Positions 25,107 through 33,732 of a stretch of 64,000 bases of DNA are shown here, piece after piece. The notes under the pieces were generated by a model. It was not told where the DNA came from, did not search any database, and was given only the letters and a program-made list of their open reading frames with translations. The stretch comes from a virus: positions 1 through 64,000 of IMG/VR virus record IMGVR_UViG_3300032235_000911, one strand, 5' to 3'. A program made the position numbers and the translations under genes. Every line of letters begins with the position of its first letter. Within the stretch, counting starts at the first letter, position 1.

Positions 25107-28100
25107 TTATATCTTTGTCATTACAACTTTTAGATTATGACCAAAGACACCGTCTGGTCCGCCTACGTTTTCCCAAGAGCCAGTTATTGAAGTTCCACCT
25201 ATTACTGTTGCATAAAAATCAATTTTTTTTGCTATAGTATCCACATCAACCAATTGTGTACGAGTTACTATATACGATCTATCCGCTGGTACGGCGTTAA
25301 TTTCTGAAGATATATAAATTGCATCTACAACGTTTCCACCATATCTTGTCTCTATTTTTAATGCTGTTGGGGCATCTACCGATACAGCCGTAACGGCTAA
25401 ACGACCAGTGATTGAAACAAGATATCTGCCTTTCTCGGCGAAAGTAAATGACCCGCCAGATACAGAGATGCTTGAAGATAGTTCCTGAGAAAAATCACTA
25501 ACTATCGCACCAGCTGATGAATAAATTTGGCTACCGGATATTGTAAATTGTCCATATGGCTTTAAAGCCCAAACACCGTCTGCTCTTAAGAAATAACTAT
25601 TGCCGACGTTACTCGATCCAGGAACAACACCTCTTCCACCGTTTGTCGTTGAGAACAGACTTAAGTTTGCCGCACTTCCGCTAAACGAACCAGTTACGCC
25701 AGATGATGCGCTCAGATCACCAGATATAAATATACTCTGTGTTAGTGGATTGACATACGAGGCTGTTGCAGAACTTCCTGCGTTTATTGCATAACTTGCA
25801 GTTGCTGGATTTCCATCCACCCACTTAGAACCATCGTATACAAGAGCCTCTCCAATCGCTGGAGATCCAATCTGTACATCGGTTAGACTTGATAGATTGG
25901 TCGCACCACCAGTTGTGCCACCACCGCCACCTATTCCACCACGGAATAATCCTGCTTGATATATTCTTGTATTATTGGTATTTGTAAAATTCGCTGCATC
26001 GCCTTTTAAAACGACATAGCCGACCAATATTGCAGATGTTCTTGTGTTATCACCTTCTACGAAATTTTCTGTTGAAATACCAGCAATGGCATCATCAAGT
26101 GTGTCATATCTTGTTTGACCATAGTATGCAAAAAGTGCATTATTTACTGCTCTTGGAAACCAAAATATTCTTTGGACCGTAAACTTACCTGCTGTTACGT
26201 TTTGTAATATTCCATTCTCATCTTGGTATTTTGATTCGTCGAGTTCTGCATACCCAGAACCAGCGACTCCAGTATCAATAATTGGCGTACTTCCGCTCAT
26301 ATATTGGCGATATATTTTCGTTACTGTTACCGGTAAATCATTAGCGGCAAGAACAATATTTGGAATATTTGGATTTAATGAATAATTACGCCCCTCTACA
26401 TATGAATCACCACTTGTTTTGGTCAATGCAAGAGTTGTAGAGCCGCTGGCAGCAAGAAAATGTCCATTCATCTTAAGTGGACCAATAGCTCTAACGAAAT
26501 CTGCTACGTTTGAATTGACGCCATATGCAGTTGGAGGAGTATTTATCGTTCCATTTGTTACAGAACCGCTTTGGTGTAGAACTCTTCCAATGACGATAGA
26601 GCTTTTAAAGTCGCTAAATGTTGGTGGAGTCGTCTTTTGTACAACATGCCCATTGCTATCCAACGAAATATATGTAATCTGCGCGGAAGCAGAATATTGT
26701 AGTGGTATATTTGAAGAACCAGTAAAGTTGACAAAATTAACTGTTGGGTATGGATCGCTTGAAGTCAATGCATTAAACGAAACAATCAAACCAGAACCAG
26801 AAGTAATACCAAAAGTATTTGTACCGTTTGTTGTAGAGATGACCCCGCCGTGTAATAGGCCAGTATTTAAAGCACCTTCTAACCAGCGTAGACGAGTGGT
26901 GTTTGTATACGGAGGAGCATATTGCGTAAAATACAGGTCGTTTGTGGAGCCTGATGTATAGATATAGGAAGATGATTGATCTGTTGGAATAGATACGTTA
27001 CCAACTGATAATAGTCTTAAATAATCACTTACTTGGACTTGGTTTAAGTTTGCCGCACTTCCACTAAACGAACCAGTTATACCAGATGATGCACTTAACT
27101 TGCCTTGAATGTATACGCTTTGGGTTAGTGGGTTGACATATGAGGCAGTTGCAGCCGAAGAGGCATATGAAGCAGTACCAAACAGGGAAGAAGTTACACT
27201 TGCAGCTACTATTGTGCCGTGTGTTTCTGTTAGTGGATATAATGTAACCGTAGATGCTGCTATAGGTAGAACAGAGTTTAGTGAACTATAAAAAATAGGA
27301 ATTGCTAAGCTTGAACCGCTAAGTTTTGAGTTGCTATAGGTACTATTTGTTGTAAAAAGCATATTCCATAGCGTTAATGGTTTTGCTGTATATAGAAGTG
27401 CTGGCGAGCTTGCACCGGTCGAACCTACGGCGCAGTTTGTAAACGCAGATGCAGATGTCGCAGATCGTAGGTCGATAGCATAATCGTTTGTTGGAATATC
27501 AAAAAGACAACGATCAGCAGCAAGATATGTGTCGCCGGTAGTAACGATAGCACTGCCAGAGCTGATGGGACCAGAACTATAGTAAAACTTACAAGTATCC
27601 AGTTCTGCATCTCCTCCATTGATAGATAGAAGATCCGGTCCCATAGCTTGGCCAAGGAATGTAGTATTACGTAGAACCAACTTGTTATTAGCAAATGTTA
27701 ATGTATTATTAAGTTTAAGACATTCAGCACTGCCGCTTGACGCAATATAACAATCATCAAAATAGGTTAAACCCTTACCGCTGCCTGATATTTCTACAAC
27801 TGGAACGCTGTTTGGACCGCCACTTGTGTTAAAAAAGATACCTTCAAAACCTATAATATCATTATATTTTTGTGCGCCATTTGTATTGATTACGATTGGA
27901 CCATTTACTATCGCTGCACGCTGGCGATCTCTTCCAAACTCACTTTTAAAATATGTATCGTGACGGGTGACTGTAAACGAATCATATGTACCTGGCAATA
28001 GGTTGACCAAAACTGGGTCATCTGCGCTTATCTGAGTTCCAATATATGTAAGCGCCTCTGCGACCGTCTGGAATGGATGCTTTAGCGTGCCGTCTGCACC

Positions 28101-28595
28101 AACGTCAGTTGAATGAGAGGAGACATAGACAACGTGACTTTCTGAAATAGTTGGCAATATATTTGTTAAACCGGCTCCGTCGCCAGTAAAGGATCCGCTA
28201 AATGACCCAGTAATACCATTTGAACTAGAAGCGTCAATGGTTCCAAGAAGATATGTAGCTGATAGATTATTACCAATATATATTCCTACGTCACGTTCGT
28301 CGGCACCGGTATTTCCAAGATATATCGTTTGATCGTTACTAGCATTTAGATACAAATCAGAGCCGCTAGCCTCCAACTCTATATTACCACTAGTAGAAGT
28401 TAACCTTAAAACACTATCAACACTTACATTGTTCCAATCTTGGTTACTTAAATTTACATAACTTGCTGTGCCAGTTAAATCTCCAAGAAATGATCCGGTT
28501 GCGCTGCCACTCAGGTTAATAACCTGTGGATTTGGATAGCTACCACTTAAATCTCCGCCTGCTGGCCCGCGTGGGCGACTACTATATATTGGCAT
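25107..28595 (-). CDS. Large tail fibre with pectate-lyase-like beta-helix segment
   Basis: A 1162-residue protein. The N-terminus (RPRGPAGGDLSGSYPNPQV) is a motif common at the start of phage fibres. FTGDGAGLTNI follows near residue 140. Residues about 155-400 read like a right-handed beta-helix (SHVVYVSSHSTDVGADGTLKHP with FQTVAEALTYIG, then ladder-like strands), as in polysaccharide-binding or -cleaving tailspikes. Two copies of a module starting TASYVNPLTQS and ending SGSFSGSAAN lie about 461 residues apart, and a C-terminal TNF/C1q-like beta domain may begin near 1050 (TISGSQIYSSAGAIVSDF). No catalytic residues can be assigned. It is probably the main receptor-binding fibre or tailspike. 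Confidence 0.7.
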   Translation of the reverse strand: MPIYSSRPRGPAGGDLSGSYPNPQVINLSGSATGSFLGDLTGTASYVNLSNQDWNNVSVDSVLRLTSTSGNIELEASGSDLYLNASNDQTIYLGNTGADERDVGIYIGNNLSATYLLGTIDASSSNGITGSFSGSFTGDGAGLTNILPTISESHVVYVSSHSTDVGADGTLKHPFQTVAEALTYIGTQISADDPVLVNLLPGTYDSFTVTRHDTYFKSEFGRDRQRAAIVNGPIVINTNGAQKYNDIIGFEGIFFNTSGGPNSVPVVEISGSGKGLTYFDDCYIASSGSAECLKLNNTLTFANNKLVLRNTTFLGQAMGPDLLSINGGDAELDTCKFYYSSGPISSGSAIVTTGDTYLAADRCLFDIPTNDYAIDLRSATSASAFTNCAVGSTGASSPALLYTAKPLTLWNMLFTTNSTYSNSKLSGSSLAIPIFYSSLNSVLPIAASTVTLYPLTETHGTIVAASVTSSLFGTASYASSAATASYVNPLTQSVYIQGKLSASSGITGSFSGSAANLNQVQVSDYLRLLSVGNVSIPTDQSSSYIYTSGSTNDLYFTQYAPPYTNTTRLRWLEGALNTGLLHGGVISTTNGTNTFGITSGSGLIVSFNALTSSDPYPTVNFVNFTGSSNIPLQYSASAQITYISLDSNGHVVQKTTPPTFSDFKSSIVIGRVLHQSGSVTNGTINTPPTAYGVNSNVADFVRAIGPLKMNGHFLAASGSTTLALTKTSGDSYVEGRNYSLNPNIPNIVLAANDLPVTVTKIYRQYMSGSTPIIDTGVAGSGYAELDESKYQDENGILQNVTAGKFTVQRIFWFPRAVNNALFAYYGQTRYDTLDDAIAGISTENFVEGDNTRTSAILVGYVVLKGDAANFTNTNNTRIYQAGLFRGGIGGGGGTTGGATNLSSLTDVQIGSPAIGEALVYDGSKWVDGNPATASYAINAGSSATASYVNPLTQSIFISGDLSASSGVTGSFSGSAANLSLFSTTNGGRGVVPGSSNVGNSYFLRADGVWALKPYGQFTISGSQIYSSAGAIVSDFSQELSSSISVSGGSFTFAEKGRYLVSITGRLAVTAVSVDAPTALKIETRYGGNVVDAIYISSEINAVPADRSYIVTRTQLVDVDTIAKKIDFYATVIGGTSITGSWENVGGPDGVFGHNLKVVMTKI
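25661..25770. repeat. Copy 1 of a direct repeat inside the large fibre gene
   Basis: About 110 bp, starting ttaagtttgccgcacttcc, matches 27044-27153 at most positions, most strongly in the first 55 bp. The offset of 1383 bp is a multiple of three, so the protein module is repeated in frame. Confidence 0.75.
27044..27153. repeat. Copy 2 of a direct repeat inside the large fibre gene
   Basis: The partner of 25661-25770 in the same orientation. It encodes the PLTQS to GSFSGSAAN module upstream in the same protein. Recombination between the copies would delete 461 codons in frame. Confidence 0.75.
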
Positions 28596-28611
28596 AATTA
28601 ATTTCCTAATA

Positions 28612-29412
28612 TTAATGTGTTGTAAACAAAGTTACAGAACCAGAAGTAGTATTTGGATTTAATAAACAAGTATGTCTCATCCTTGAATTTGTATCCTTTG
28701 CTTCATAAGTTGAATAATGGTCAAGTCTTATATTATAACTGCTGGTTGTCACAGGGATAGCGCTGACCCCATATTGTGATAGTCTAATATAAAGATACCC
28801 ATTTGTATTATTTTGAATAGTTAAAGATAAACCTTCTGCGTCTTCAAAATAATATTCTCCTTCTGTTATAAAATCATCATATTCATAATATGCGTCTGTA
28901 CCTGTTTCAAAAGCAAACTTACCTACAGAAGAGACAGAGCCAGACTGAACAACAACAACAGGCTGTGTATACGAGGAAGTGACAACGTAAGAATTAGGCC
29001 AGTTTGAGATACTTGCAGTTAGACTGCCGGTATTTACAAGATTAACAGAAGCCGTTGTTAATGTGTGTACCTTTAATCCATCGGAACCGGAAAGCGCAGT
29101 TAGTTTAGTGATTTCCGCTGTTGTTAGATCTATAGCGCCGGTAATTGCATTAACATCCCCAGCAACTATATCAACGCTCATAGAGACAGGACCACCAGTT
29201 AGAGCTTGATAAAGTTGTTCGTTAAACAAGCCTATTGCACTGGAAACTTCGCTCATACTTGCCGTGATAGCAGACAAGTCTTCTGTGTGCATAACAGTAT
29301 TAACCGCTCCGCTTACGGCATGATATGGGACAAGACCAGCGCTACTACTATTTACACGTAACTCTTGCGTACTACCATCGCCATCTTTTATTTGTAATTT
29401 ATAATCTGACAT
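28612..29412 (-). CDS. Structural protein with the IQNxTN/MRH beta domain
   Basis: A 266-residue protein. The N-terminus (MSDYKLQIKDGDGSTQELRV) leads into a Thr/Ser/Ala-rich middle with short coiled-coil character. Its C-terminal half (SLTIQNNTNGYLYIRLSQYG to the end) matches in motif order the C-terminal part of the protein at 21667-22977. It is preceded by AAGGAAT and, 19 nt before the start, the near-palindrome at 29431-29440. It is likely a fibre or fibre-adaptor and opens the fibre cluster after the tail-terminator gene. Confidence 0.62.
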   Translation of the reverse strand: MSDYKLQIKDGDGSTQELRVNSSSAGLVPYHAVSGAVNTVMHTEDLSAITASMSEVSSAIGLFNEQLYQALTGGPVSMSVDIVAGDVNAITGAIDLTTAEITKLTALSGSDGLKVHTLTTASVNLVNTGSLTASISNWPNSYVVTSSYTQPVVVVQSGSVSSVGKFAFETGTDAYYEYDDFITEGEYYFEDAEGLSLTIQNNTNGYLYIRLSQYGVSAIPVTTSSYNIRLDHYSTYEAKDTNSRMRHTCLLNPNTTSGSVTLFTTH

Positions 29413-29430
29413 ATTTTTATTCCTTTAATA

Positions 29431-29440
29431 CTATAAATAG
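29431..29440 (-). promoter_or_regulatory. CTATAAATAG near-palindrome upstream of the 266-residue gene
   Basis: The plus strand reads CTATAAATAG, the minus strand CTATTTATAG. The same 10-mer lies at 33714-33723, about 25 nt before another start, and shortened forms (TATAAATAG) lie at 11809 and 12274 in other gaps. It resembles the T4 late promoter core TATAAATA, but in antisense orientation, so its role is unclear. Confidence 0.3.
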
Positions 29441-29446
29441 TGCTTT

Positions 29447-30529
29447 TTATGTTATCGTAACAATATAAGTTTCGCCATATGTCAAATCTTGAATATCTAT
29501 ATAATTTTCATAATAGTCTATAACTACTGCCACTGGCGCTGTATCTTCTGGACTTGTTATAATTTCCTCAATTCTGGCATGGACATTTACATTGTTTAGG
29601 TAATGGTTCAAGCGTGTTACATTATCTGTAGTATTATCGGCTGTTGGAGTTATGATATATTCTATTTTACGCACTTCGTTTCCTCCAACGAAGAAAGATT
29701 GTCCGCCTATCTGACCTCCTGCCGTTGTTGTACTTGTAGTGGTTGGAAGTACAGAAGAATTACGACTTAGATTAATTTGCGCTATACTTTCGCCGGTTGT
29801 CGTGTATTTATTTTCTTCGTTTAGATAGTCAGATGCAATATTTCCAAGTACTTTTATTGTTAGTTTTGATATAAATTTACGTTCTTCGCCTTCTAAATTT
29901 GTTGTGTTGTTTTGTGTCTCAATGTTAGTATCGTAGAAACATTCATATTGTCGATTATTACGATATATTGGAAAATATTTAAGACTACCTGTTCTTGTTA
30001 TAAAAGGTTGTATTATTTCATTCATTTGCTGTTGATAATTCGTGATGATTGTTATCGCATATGTAATATTAACATACACAGGCAACAGCATATTTCTATA
30101 TTCATATATTGGTTTTTCTGCTTTTTTTATTGCACCAACGAATTTTATTGCTCTTAGTGTTTTTTTGCGATTATTGCTGCTATATTGTGAACTTTTTTCT
30201 TGATTTATTTGTCGTGATACAGTATAGCGATTGTTTTTTGGTGGTATGTTTGCATAAAATACACCATTTTGCTTTGGATCTTTTACAATGGAAGTTCGCT
30301 CTATTGAGATAAGTGGATATTTTAATGTTCCACCTATATCATAAAAGCCTTTATTGTTTTTTATCTGATATGCACGCTCTGGCGTTGTCCACAAAACAGG
30401 TACTTTGCTGAACCCTTCTTTTGTATTGCAGAAAATATTCATACTTTTGTCTAACCAATCGTACATAGCATAATCTATGTCCTCTAATACTGGCTTTGCA
30501 AAGTTTGGAGCTGTAAATATATTTTCCAT
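29447..30529 (-). CDS. Tail terminator / sheath-stabiliser, T4 gp15-like
   Basis: A 360-residue protein whose first 200 residues follow the recalled T4 gp15 layout: an N-terminal helix with MYDWLDKSMNIF, then KVPVLWTTPERAYQIKNNKG, a strand TLKYPLISIERTSI, and later PVYVNITYAITIITNYQQQMNEIIQPFI. In gp15 the matching pieces are the RVPITYA, LPRINL, YELSIFTRYEDDMFQIVEQILPYF series. Gp15 caps the tail tube and sheath and binds the head. The C-terminal 100 residues are specific to this phage. Only 1 nt separates it from the previous gene. The call is from motif order, not an alignment, so a different tail-completion family is possible. Confidence 0.5.
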   Translation of the reverse strand: MENIFTAPNFAKPVLEDIDYAMYDWLDKSMNIFCNTKEGFSKVPVLWTTPERAYQIKNNKGFYDIGGTLKYPLISIERTSIVKDPKQNGVFYANIPPKNNRYTVSRQINQEKSSQYSSNNRKKTLRAIKFVGAIKKAEKPIYEYRNMLLPVYVNITYAITIITNYQQQMNEIIQPFITRTGSLKYFPIYRNNRQYECFYDTNIETQNNTTNLEGEERKFISKLTIKVLGNIASDYLNEENKYTTTGESIAQINLSRNSSVLPTTTSTTTAGGQIGGQSFFVGGNEVRKIEYIITPTADNTTDNVTRLNHYLNNVNVHARIEEIITSPEDTAPVAVVIDYYENYIDIQDLTYGETYIVTIT

Positions 30530-30530
30530 A

Positions 30531-31502
30531 TTATAAATCTAGTTTTAGTTTAAATAAGAATTCACGTTTTTCTGTCTTTCTTATTGGATTTGCTAGGCTT
30601 GCGACTGCAATAAGTTGTTTATCTTCGTCATAAAGACCTATTTTTGTTATATATGTATCTTTTTGTAGTGGCGCTTGAGCGCCGATAAATGGTATTTTTA
30701 GTGTATTTTTTATTTCTAATGCTCTAGTCTCGCTACCCAGACTGTCGATGTTTTCTATGAATGATTTATCTGTTATTGTAGCTTTATAACTTCCCTCTTT
30801 TAAGTAAGTTGGATTGTTTGAGTGGTTAACTTCACCTTTATCAGCATATACGAATGTAAAACTTGTTGGCGTTAGCGCGATCGTCGAAAAAAGCGGCTCA
30901 AACACGATTCCAGAAGGAACGCCGGTTGTTTGACTAACTGTTCTTACACCGAAATGATACCACTTGATAGTATCTGTTCCCTCTGTTGTATTTTCATGAT
31001 TTACTAATCTCACGGGACGGTCCATAATTGTAAAAACATCGATGTCGCTAAGCAGTATTATTATTCCCTCTTTATATAATACAAAGCCTACCTCGTTATC
31101 ATTTATGTCATATAGCACGCCATCTTCTCGATGATCAGTTGCTTGACCTAATAAATCACCATTATAGCTAATACGTAAATCAATGCTACCTTTTTGTAGC
31201 CCATTGCCTAAGTTTTGCGAAGGCACGTTTAATAATGCCATTGGCTGATCTATCATTGCATCAAAGTTAAATCTTGGATGCTCGCCAAAGTAGTAGTTTA
31301 TTGTATTTTTTAAGCTATGTAATACTGCTTTATATTCTGCGTTTGAAGAGTTCGCTGTAAAGTATGGTTTTACGACGAAATGTCTTGGGATAGGTGTATA
31401 TTCTGTAAACGCATGCCCATAATCAGCTGCATCGTATGCTGATTTGCTGATGTTTTTTGGTTTAAAACCAGAGCTGTCTTTATAAAATATGTATTTATCC
31501 AT
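30531..31502 (-). CDS. Tail/baseplate structural protein, paralogue of the 315-residue protein
   Basis: A 323-residue protein. Its C-terminal 80 residues (VNHSNNPTYLKEGSY, then TYITKIGLYDEDKQLIAVASL and ANPIRKTEKREFLFKLKLDL) align by eye with the C-terminus of the protein at 31769-32716. The N-terminal halves differ, apart from a shared AADYG near the start. No enzymatic motif is seen. Placed between the gp15-like gene and baseplate genes, it is probably a virion component of the tail. Confidence 0.65.
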   Translation of the reverse strand: MDKYIFYKDSSGFKPKNISKSAYDAADYGHAFTEYTPIPRHFVVKPYFTANSSNAEYKAVLHSLKNTINYYFGEHPRFNFDAMIDQPMALLNVPSQNLGNGLQKGSIDLRISYNGDLLGQATDHREDGVLYDINDNEVGFVLYKEGIIILLSDIDVFTIMDRPVRLVNHENTTEGTDTIKWYHFGVRTVSQTTGVPSGIVFEPLFSTIALTPTSFTFVYADKGEVNHSNNPTYLKEGSYKATITDKSFIENIDSLGSETRALEIKNTLKIPFIGAQAPLQKDTYITKIGLYDEDKQLIAVASLANPIRKTEKREFLFKLKLDL

Positions 31503-31504
31503 TT

Positions 31505-31699
31505 TTAAATAACTGGTATGTACATGCTATTGTCTGGGCACGAGAAATCTAGTTGTATTTGACATGCGTCCTCTGGATATTGCGGTTCCGTATATACGTT
31601 ACCGTCAAACACGCCGTCAACAATAGATATTTTTATCCTATTTCTTGATTTTGCTGCGTTATTTGTAAAATCGTTACTGCCTAGCTGTATTGTGGCCAT
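31505..31699 (-). CDS. Small protein, 64 residues
   Basis: A short acidic protein (MATIQLGSNDFTNNAAKSRN, then VDGVFDGNVYTEPQYPEDACQ) with two cysteines. It starts just after the terminator at 31705-31744, 2 nt upstream of the 323-residue gene. No domain recognised. It may be the first gene of a separate transcript. Confidence 0.55.
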   Translation of the reverse strand: MATIQLGSNDFTNNAAKSRNRIKISIVDGVFDGNVYTEPQYPEDACQIQLDFSCPDNSMYIPVI

Positions 31700-31704
31700 G
31701 TTTA

Positions 31705-31744
31705 TAAAAAATTATCCCGTTAACTTATATAGTTAGCGGGATAA
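31705..31744 (-). terminator. Rho-independent terminator after the 315-residue structural gene
   Basis: A 13-bp stem with a single G-T pair, TTATCCCGTTAAC with GTTAGCGGGATAA, and a 7-nt loop lie at 31712-31744. On the minus strand it is followed by TTTTTTATAAAC. It closes the long baseplate transcript. Confidence 0.82.
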
Positions 31745-31768
31745 AATAATGTTATAGTGAAATAACTA

Positions 31769-32716
31769 TTAGAAGTCTAATCTGACACGCATGATTAGTT
31801 CCGTGCTTGGAGTCTTTTTGATGGGTTCTGACAATTTCGCAACTGCTAATAGTTGATTTGAACTATCATATAACCCAACTGTTGTTATATATGCTGCTGA
31901 TTCTTTCGTTGGATCGCTTTCTTTTACACGAATCATGCTATCTTCAAGATAGGTTGGGTTTGCACTATAGTTGAATTCATTGTTGTATGCGCGACAGAAG
32001 TATATAGCAGAGTTCAATTCGGTTACCGCATTAAAACTAATAGCGGTTACGCCATTATTGCTTGCGGCTTTAGCCGTTAATACATTTAATGTATTAGCAG
32101 ATGGTGTGCCGGGATAGCCGACCAAGGTATTAGATGCCTTTAGTACAACAATGCCTGCTTCATAAAAAACTGCCCCAACGATAGTACTGCCTATTTTAAG
32201 CTTTAATAATCTTGCTTCTCCGGTTTGGACTTCGTATGAAGTACCATATTCCTCACACTCATTTGTCCCATTAATAGTTATCTCAAAACTGCCAGATGCA
32301 ATTTTATCTTTAATAGAGTTTCTTGGAATTGATAAATATATATACCCACCGTCAGGCATATTTGTTCCACCAAATACGTCACTAAACTTTTTTAAATCCC
32401 CATTTGCTTTATAGCCTAACAGCAAATGCCTAAACTGAGTGTCGACTCTCTGTGCGATAGTTTGGGCAGCTGGTAGAGTTGTTATAGTGGCAATAGAACT
32501 ATAGCCAGCAGTTATACCAAATGAAATACCTAAGTTTTCGACATCTGGATCTGCATTTACGCCATATACATAAAAACTGCTATTGCTCGCGTCAGACCCG
32601 CCATATCTGATTTGATAGCCATAATCAGCTGCGCGCGTTAAACTTTTAGCTTCTACAAGTTCCGTTGAGCTTGTCACTCTATCGTTATCTGTTAGTTGTT
32701 TAAATGATTGAGCCAT
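31769..32716 (-). CDS. Tail/baseplate structural protein, paralogue of the 323-residue protein
   Basis: A 315-residue protein with a beta-rich body (YGYQIRYGGSDASNSSFYV, YIYLSIPRNSIKDKI) and a C-terminal domain (NYSANPTYLEDSMIRV, then AYITTVGLYDSSNQLLAVAKL and SEPIKKTPSTELIMRVRLDF) shared with its downstream neighbour. The similarity suggests an old duplication giving two related parts of the tail or baseplate. It is the last gene before a strong terminator. Function otherwise unknown. Confidence 0.65.
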   Translation of the reverse strand: MAQSFKQLTDNDRVTSSTELVEAKSLTRAADYGYQIRYGGSDASNSSFYVYGVNADPDVENLGISFGITAGYSSIATITTLPAAQTIAQRVDTQFRHLLLGYKANGDLKKFSDVFGGTNMPDGGYIYLSIPRNSIKDKIASGSFEITINGTNECEEYGTSYEVQTGEARLLKLKIGSTIVGAVFYEAGIVVLKASNTLVGYPGTPSANTLNVLTAKAASNNGVTAISFNAVTELNSAIYFCRAYNNEFNYSANPTYLEDSMIRVKESDPTKESAAYITTVGLYDSSNQLLAVAKLSEPIKKTPSTELIMRVRLDF

Positions 32717-32738
32717 TTTTTTACCTTATTTATTGTAG

Positions 32739-33689
32739 TTATGGTACATATTTGACGAACGCAACAGGAATATCAATAGAATAACCGGTTGTTGCACCAA
32801 CTACCTTGACATGTGTTGGTATATAAACATAGCTTCTGGACGCCCAGCTTGTCACGCTTTTGCCATATTTATCAAAATGCGTAGAGTTGTTTACAAGATC
32901 CATTTTAGCCTTGATGCTAAACTCTAGTTTTGTACCCCTTGAGCCTTGGATAACCGAATCTGGGTTTTCGTTGAGGCTTGTGTCTGAGTTGTAGACCTTC
33001 ATTTGTTTAACAAAATCTCCTGTGCCATCAAGAGTAAACTTATACATTGCGATTTGGTCATCGTCAATAACTGGATCAACTGGCGCTGGTGTTCCATCTG
33101 GAAGCGTTAGTGCTCCAAAGCGGTTGTCGATAAACACATTATATTCGCGTTCATAAAGATCTGGCATTGAAGCAAGCGAAACGGTTCGATCTGACTTTGA
33201 GCTATCTAGCCCTTGGTCTACGCGGACATAGTTTTGACCACTAGTTAAAATACCACTTGTTTTATTACCAAGAGAAACTGTAAGCGCTGCTGTTGTGTTT
33301 AGATCAGAACGATTGACGGGCACAGCGAAACCGGTAAAAGCACTACCAAAGAATGCAGCAGTGTCATTTGGGCGATCCCCACCGGAAGCTGCGTTTAGCT
33401 TTAAAATAGGCAGGAAAAGCAAATTCTTTGAAGCTATTGTCAAAAGTTTGCTCTTTAGAGACGCAGCATTATTAGTAAAAGCCTCTAGGATAGGCGTAGC
33501 CATGATAAGTTCATCTTTGCGGGCACTTTCTACGCCCTCTTGATATAAACTATAGTCAATTTCGTCGTCACCAAGCGCAAACTTTACGATATTAAATGAA
33601 CCATCGCCACGCGCAAGCAACAATCTACCGTAATCTGTAAGTACTGCATCTAGTACGATGTCGCTGTTGTTATTTAAAAAAGTTGACAT
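32739..33689 (-). CDS. Baseplate/tail structural protein with FLNNNSDIVLDAVLTDYGR-type N-terminus
   Basis: A 316-residue protein. The N-terminal stretch (NNNSDIVLDAVLTDYGRLLL, then GDGSFNIVKFALGDDEIDY) resembles a domain seen at the start of many structural proteins of large T4-like phages, and it matches in layout the first 60 residues of the protein at 38189-39040 (FLDKKQDVIAFELTNHGKKC). The C-terminal half is beta-rich (LEFSIKAKMDL, SYVYIPTHVKVVG). It starts at 33689 after AGGAAT, about 25 nt past the stem-loop at 33711-33726. Confidence 0.62.
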   Translation of the reverse strand: MSTFLNNNSDIVLDAVLTDYGRLLLARGDGSFNIVKFALGDDEIDYSLYQEGVESARKDELIMATPILEAFTNNAASLKSKLLTIASKNLLFLPILKLNAASGGDRPNDTAAFFGSAFTGFAVPVNRSDLNTTAALTVSLGNKTSGILTSGQNYVRVDQGLDSSKSDRTVSLASMPDLYEREYNVFIDNRFGALTLPDGTPAPVDPVIDDDQIAMYKFTLDGTGDFVKQMKVYNSDTSLNENPDSVIQGSRGTKLEFSIKAKMDLVNNSTHFDKYGKSVTSWASRSYVYIPTHVKVVGATTGYSIDIPVAFVKYVP

Positions 33690-33710
33690 ATTTTTATTCC
33701 TGTATAAGTT

Positions 33711-33726
33711 CTTCTATAAATAGAAG
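33711..33726. promoter_or_regulatory. Inverted repeat CTTCTATAAATAGAAG in a leader
   Basis: A 7-bp stem, CTTCTAT with ATAGAAG, has a two-base centre and contains the CTATAAATAG 10-mer found at 29431. It sits between the 715-residue gene and the start at 33689. It could be a protein-binding operator or an RNA processing hairpin. Confidence 0.35.
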
Positions 33727-33732
33727 GGTATT

